Part shown: one piece after another, positions 60,327 through 64,000 of the stretch | Numbering within the stretch: the first letter of the stretch is position 1 | Layout of the letters: every line of letters begins with the position of its first letter | NCBI RefSeq assembly: GCF_027924605.1 | Contig: NZ_AP027042.1 | Location: 4,689,524-4,753,523, forward strand | Source of the DNA: Dyella sp. GSA-30 | GTDB taxonomy: Bacteria; Pseudomonadota; Gammaproteobacteria; Xanthomonadales; Rhodanobacteraceae | Length of the DNA stretch: 64,000 bases | Direction of reading: 5' to 3' | Made by a program: the position numbers and the translations under genes | The notes under the pieces: generated by a model | What the model saw: only the letters and a program-made list of their open reading frames with translations | Database searches by the model: none | Told to the model about the DNA's origin: nothing

Positions 60327-61583
60327 CTAGCTGCCCTTGCCCGACGCGGATGCCGAGCGCGACATCTGCGGCATCGTCGCCTCGACTTCGCTCGACAGGA
60401 TGCGTTTTGTCGTCCAGCGTCGGAACGTATCGATCGGGCAAGGCGCCGTAGCGTGACAGTCGCCGAACGCGACCGGCATGTCGACTACAGCGCCCGCATG
60501 GCTGACGTCCGCATCGCGCAATGCACCCAGCATGGGCAACAAGGCATGGACGCGCACGGCGTAATGACCCTGCTTTTCCCAGAGATCGAAGACCAGCGCT
60601 CCGCCAGGCGGATAGTCGTCCGGCTGGGTGGCGCTATGCCATTGCGTACCGAGCAGACCACCGATCTGCGCAAGGTTGGTGTCGTGCCCGATCAGGAACA
60701 CGACGCGCGCACCGTCGTCGCTCAAGGGTTCGACGTCGCCATGCTTTCCGCTGGCGGCATCCAGTGAAGCAACGATATGCGCAAGCAGATTGGATGCACT
60801 CTTCTGCGCCAATGGCAACGGCTTCTTGCTTTGCGCGAACTGCAGGTTATGCAGTTCGATCAATCGACCGATCGTCGCCGCATCGCCCTTGCCCCAGGCC
60901 ACCTGTGCGAGCGGCATACCTTGCGCATATTCCAGCATCAGGTTCTCGCTGAGCGAACCGGCGGTCTTCATCGCCTTGGCCAGACCACCAGCCGCGTCGT
61001 CGAGCAACAACTTTCTGCCATCGGCCTGCGCCGCCTTGCGACAGTCATCGCCGCTACAGCCAAGCAGGATGTCCTGCAATAGGCTCAACGCAGCCGGCGG
61101 CTTGCCGGCGACCTGCGCATCATCGGCATCGTCGTTGTCCTTGGGCTGATAGTGGAACAGGCGATTGTTTTCTCCGGACGGCCGGGCATAAAAGCCAAGG
61201 CCACAGTCCGCGCCCAAACCTTTGTTCAGCGCCGTCGCACTGTCGCGATTGCGGGGCGTGCTATCGGCGATCACTACGATATGAGATGCCTGCGCGCAAT
61301 CGCCGCTCCACAAGCCATCGGCACGATAGCGTTCGCGATAGTACTGACCGATCGACTGCATGCCTTGCGCACCATGCTCGGTCAGCACGCCGGGTTCTAC
61401 CGGCCATGCCGGCCAAGCCTCGCGCGAGTACTTGCCCAGAGCCTCCGGCGCACTCGTCGGCGAACGCACGCCATGACGGATCAATACGATCTCGAGCTTG
61501 AGCGTACCGGTATCTTTGGCAAACACGCTCAATGGCAGTGCACAGGCAATTGCCAGCAGCGACAACAACCATCGCCGACGCAT
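60327..61583 (-). CDS. Histidine acid phosphatase (phytase/AppA-like)
   Basis: 418 residues. A signal peptide (LLSLLAIACALPLSVFA) is followed by the active-site motif EIVLIRHGVRSPT with catalytic H37. GHDTNLAQIGGLLG is the second family motif (HD, proton donor). Cysteines are well spread for periplasmic disulfides. It hydrolyses phosphomonoesters, possibly phytate or glucose-1-phosphate. The TAA of the upstream TonB receptor and its ATG share one base (TAATG), so the two are cotranslated. Confidence 0.9.
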   Translation of the reverse strand: MRRRWLLSLLAIACALPLSVFAKDTGTLKLEIVLIRHGVRSPTSAPEALGKYSREAWPAWPVEPGVLTEHGAQGMQSIGQYYRERYRADGLWSGDCAQASHIVVIADSTPRNRDSATALNKGLGADCGLGFYARPSGENNRLFHYQPKDNDDADDAQVAGKPPAALSLLQDILLGCSGDDCRKAAQADGRKLLLDDAAGGLAKAMKTAGSLSENLMLEYAQGMPLAQVAWGKGDAATIGRLIELHNLQFAQSKKPLPLAQKSASNLLAHIVASLDAASGKHGDVEPLSDDGARVVFLIGHDTNLAQIGGLLGTQWHSATQPDDYPPGGALVFDLWEKQGHYAVRVHALLPMLGALRDADVSHAGAVVDMPVAFGDCHATAPCPIDTFRRWTTKRILSSEVEATMPQMSRSASASGKGS

Positions 61584-64000
61584 TACAGCTTCACCGACAA
61601 GTCGAGAAACACACCACGACCCGGCAGACCGAAGAACAGCGGCTGACCACTGACCGACTGTGCGCCGGCGTAGCTGGTGAGCTTGTGTACGTTGAAGATA
61701 TTGTTCACGTCTACGCTGATCGAGAAGCCCTTGGTACCGGCAGGACCATGATCGGTGCGATAACCGATCGCGCCATCGACGCTCATATAGCCGCCAAGAC
61801 GCTGGCTGTTGGCAAACACCGTGTCGCCCGCCTTGTCGGTGGTGTTGTCCAGGCCATACTGCTTGCCGACGAACTTGCTCATCAGCGAGCCGTAATAGCC
61901 TTGTTCGCCGCTATAGAGCAGGCCCAGCGCCGCGGTGACCTTCGGCGTGCCGGCGATCTGCACATCGGTATCGCGGTAGGTCGCCTTGTTATAGCTGGCG
62001 TTACCGTACAGGCTGAGCGCATGCGTCAAGGCATAGGTCGCTTCGAACTCCGCGCCCTTGTAGATGGCGCCGCCGCCGTTGACGTAGACGCTCTCGTTGC
62101 CGTTATCCGTAGCCACCGTGGTCTCGGCCAACAGGTTGGAGAAACGGATGTAGTAGACATCCGCACCAAAGGTCAAAGCGCGCGAGGCATACGCGGTGCC
62201 CAGCTGGAAGTTGGTGGTCAGCTCCGGCTTCAGGCTGTGCGAACCGTTGATTTCGATGACATCAATCGGCGGTGCCAGGAAGCCCTTGGCCGCCTGCGCA
62301 TAGGCACTCCACGAATCGCTGATCTTCTGATGCAGGCTGAGCGACGGCAGTGTCGCGTGATAAGTTGCCTCTGCGTCCGACGGTACCGGCGGCGTGACCT
62401 TGTTCAACGTGGCGTCCAGCGTGCGCGTGACTTCCGAATAGCGCACGCCCGGGCTCAAGGTGGTGGTGTCGGTGATCTTCCAGTCGTACTGCACATACGG
62501 CTGCAGCGTGTCGGTGCGATCGTCCAGCATGTAGTTCTGCAGCGGGCCATACTTGGTACCGGTGAACTGTCCGGTATTCATGTCCAACGGCAACTGGTAA
62601 CGCGCATCGAGTGAACGCTCCAGCCAGACACCGGTGCTGAACGTGCCCGGCCCCAGATCGTGTGCTAGGCGCAATACATCACCGAAGGAATGAAAACCCG
62701 AATCGGCAAGCTTGCCCGGTACGTCGGTCTTTATCGTGGCGACCTTCTTGCCCTTGGCGTCGTAGAAGGTCACGCCGTTGTCGGCGGGACTGTTGTCCGA
62801 AGCATCACTGGTCTTGCGCGACCAGTGATCGAAGGTATTGAGATAGACCTTGTTGTCGATATCCCAATCGCCGAGACGACTGCTCAAGCCCAGGTACGTG
62901 AAGCTGGAGTAGTACGCCGCATTGTTGTAACCCTGGTACGACTGCACCGCCGGATTGTCTGTCAGGCCGTAACGCCAGCCGTACTGCGCGATCTCGCCCA
63001 GGGTCGCGCCCTGCACGGTGTTCTGGTGCTCGCGGTTGTAGCTGGTGACAAAGGTCAGCGCGGTCTGCTCACCCAGCTGGGTGATCGTCTTGATGAAAAT
63101 ATGCTCGCGGCGGTCGTCGGTACCTTTGAGATAGGTATCGCTGGCCTCCTTGGAGATATCGGCAAACAGCCTGGTGTGTTCGCCAATCGCTTCGTCGACA
63201 TTGACGCCGCCAGCACGCGTATCCCAACTGCCAAGCGTCAGGTAAGGCGTAATACCCGGCTCGTCGCTCGGGTCGCGCGAACGCAAGGCCACCGTGCCGC
63301 CGAACGTCGCATTACCGATGGTCGAACCGCCACCGGGACCGCGATCGATTTCCGCCTGACCCAGCACATGGTTGTTGAAATAGGCCGAGGTCGTATGGTG
63401 CAAATCGCTGGCGTCGCCGAACGGGATGCCGTCGAACGTGATATTGAACTGGCCGTCCTGAAAGCCGCGCAGGCTGATGCCCTCGTTCTTGCCCAGGCCC
63501 GGGCCTTCCGGCGAGGACACCGTGACGCTGGGCGCGTACTTGATGATGTCGTCGAAATTGGCATTGAAACGCAGGCCGTCGCGGATGAACCGCTCGTCGA
63601 TCACCGAGGTGGGCTGAGTCGCATCGAGCGGTGCCGCGCTGGGCGCCAGAGTATCGACGGCGTTGGCACTGACGCTGACCGGTGCCAGGTCCTTCATGCC
63701 GCTCGTCGGGTCGATGCTCGGCAGCGGCTTGTCGGCCGGCTTATTGCCGGCCGGTACGTTTCCCACCGTACTCACCGGCACGATGGTGTAGGTGCTGGGC
63801 GTAACGGCTCGATAATCCAGCCCCGTACCCTGCAGCAGTCGTTTGAGCTGCTGTTCGGGCGACAGGCCGGCCGGTGCGCCCTTGGAGCGCAGGCTATCGG
63901 GAATCTCGGCGCGATAGACGATCTGCAAGCCGGTCTGTCGTGCAAACATCTCCAACGCCTGATTGAGCGGCATGGCCCCGATGGCCGCCGTGCTGGTGGC
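61583..64000 (-). CDS. TonB-dependent receptor with STN domain (partial at the right edge)
   Basis: At least 805 residues; its start is beyond base 64000. The N-terminal STN domain is visible: GAMPLNQALEMFARQTGLQIVY, a secretin/TonB short N-terminal domain. The plug follows (DDIIKYAPSVTVSSPEGPG, ISLRGFQDGQFNITFDGIPFGDA), and the barrel runs to a terminal strand ending LDLSVKL. STN domains usually contact a FecR-type anti-sigma factor, so regulator genes may lie just beyond the edge. It is cotranscribed with the acid phosphatase, so import of a phosphorylated ligand or phytate-bound metal is likely. Confidence 0.9.
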   Translation of the reverse strand, partial: ATSTAAIGAMPLNQALEMFARQTGLQIVYRAEIPDSLRSKGAPAGLSPEQQLKRLLQGTGLDYRAVTPSTYTIVPVSTVGNVPAGNKPADKPLPSIDPTSGMKDLAPVSVSANAVDTLAPSAAPLDATQPTSVIDERFIRDGLRFNANFDDIIKYAPSVTVSSPEGPGLGKNEGISLRGFQDGQFNITFDGIPFGDASDLHHTTSAYFNNHVLGQAEIDRGPGGGSTIGNATFGGTVALRSRDPSDEPGITPYLTLGSWDTRAGGVNVDEAIGEHTRLFADISKEASDTYLKGTDDRREHIFIKTITQLGEQTALTFVTSYNREHQNTVQGATLGEIAQYGWRYGLTDNPAVQSYQGYNNAAYYSSFTYLGLSSRLGDWDIDNKVYLNTFDHWSRKTSDASDNSPADNGVTFYDAKGKKVATIKTDVPGKLADSGFHSFGDVLRLAHDLGPGTFSTGVWLERSLDARYQLPLDMNTGQFTGTKYGPLQNYMLDDRTDTLQPYVQYDWKITDTTTLSPGVRYSEVTRTLDATLNKVTPPVPSDAEATYHATLPSLSLHQKISDSWSAYAQAAKGFLAPPIDVIEINGSHSLKPELTTNFQLGTAYASRALTFGADVYYIRFSNLLAETTVATDNGNESVYVNGGGAIYKGAEFEATYALTHALSLYGNASYNKATYRDTDVQIAGTPKVTAALGLLYSGEQGYYGSLMSKFVGKQYGLDNTTDKAGDTVFANSQRLGGYMSVDGAIGYRTDHGPAGTKGFSISVDVNNIFNVHKLTSYAGAQSVSGQPLFFGLPGRGVFLDLSVKL

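Noticed and set aside
1-64000. CRISPR arrays, tRNA or rRNA genes
   Set aside because: No regularly spaced direct repeats of CRISPR type and no recognisable tRNA or rRNA sequence were seen.

Overview
The window is bacterial chromosome with high GC content by eye. Gene content and protein style suggest a gammaproteobacterium of the Xanthomonadales, most likely Rhodanobacteraceae (a Dyella- or Rhodanobacter-like organism). That is an inference from the xanthomonalisin-like S53 protein, the REP-type hairpins, the STN-domain TonB receptor and the DHA2/NodT efflux operon; no marker gene such as rRNA is present. I see no tRNA, rRNA, CRISPR array, prophage or insertion sequence.

Layout. 1-7.2 kb: start of a short-chain dehydrogenase divergent from a TetR regulator with a three-copy operator array, a CPBP-type membrane protein, a secreted S53 peptidase with a P domain, a short outer-membrane beta-barrel and a DUF418 membrane protein. 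7.5-14.9 kb: a secreted chitin-binding protein, a pentapeptide-repeat-like protein, and a chain of regulator/redox-enzyme pairs (LysR with a flavodoxin-fold quinone reductase, TetR with an aldo/keto reductase, LysR with a 4-oxalocrotonate tautomerase homologue) plus mug. 15-22 kb: CocE/NonD hydrolase, a PA2169-type four-helix protein, a class C beta-lactamase-fold hydrolase, and an aldo/keto reductase divergent from a LysR gene. 21.5-26.5 kb: a complete drug-efflux operon (EmrA-like adaptor, EmrB-like pump, NodT-type outer-membrane channel) divergent from a CerR-like TetR gene, with two operator palindromes lying on a readable sigma-70 promoter. 26.5-30.7 kb: a second TetR-controlled pair, then a patch of lower-GC orphan genes and one gene remnant. 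31-34 kb: acetoacetate decarboxylase, flavin reductase, MarR and an aldo/keto reductase. 34.2-40.4 kb: a copper/silver-type RND operon (small Cys/His protein, CusC-, CusB- and CusA-like). 41-43 kb: AraC regulator, a 51-residue zinc-ribbon-like protein and an alpha/beta hydrolase with an aspartate nucleophile. 43.2-48 kb: an OmpR/PmrB-type two-component system followed by a DUF3313 lipoprotein, two PqiA half-proteins and an unrecognised protein, with no PqiB; a shared 16-base motif lies before both transcription units. 48-54 kb: regulator/oxidoreductase pairs and two different 2-oxoglutarate/Fe(II) dioxygenases. 54-64 kb: a GT39 glycosyltransferase, an osmoprotectant-type ABC importer with substrate-binding and permease domains fused, a secreted protein with two retropepsin-like DTG motifs, and a histidine acid phosphatase overlapping a TonB-dependent receptor that runs off the right edge.

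Two themes stand out. Small redox or ligand-modifying enzymes repeatedly sit opposite their own regulator, and several of these spacers hold clear palindromic operators. Several envelope systems (Emr/NodT, Cus, PqiA/DUF3313, the fused importer, the phosphatase/receptor pair) suggest an organism facing toxic compounds, metals and scarce nutrients, as in soil or the rhizosphere. No experimentally known system is complete and novel here. The best candidates for something undescribed are the two-component/DUF3313/PqiA/unknown operon, the apparently inactive S53 protein beside a passenger-less barrel, and the tandem-DTG secreted protein.
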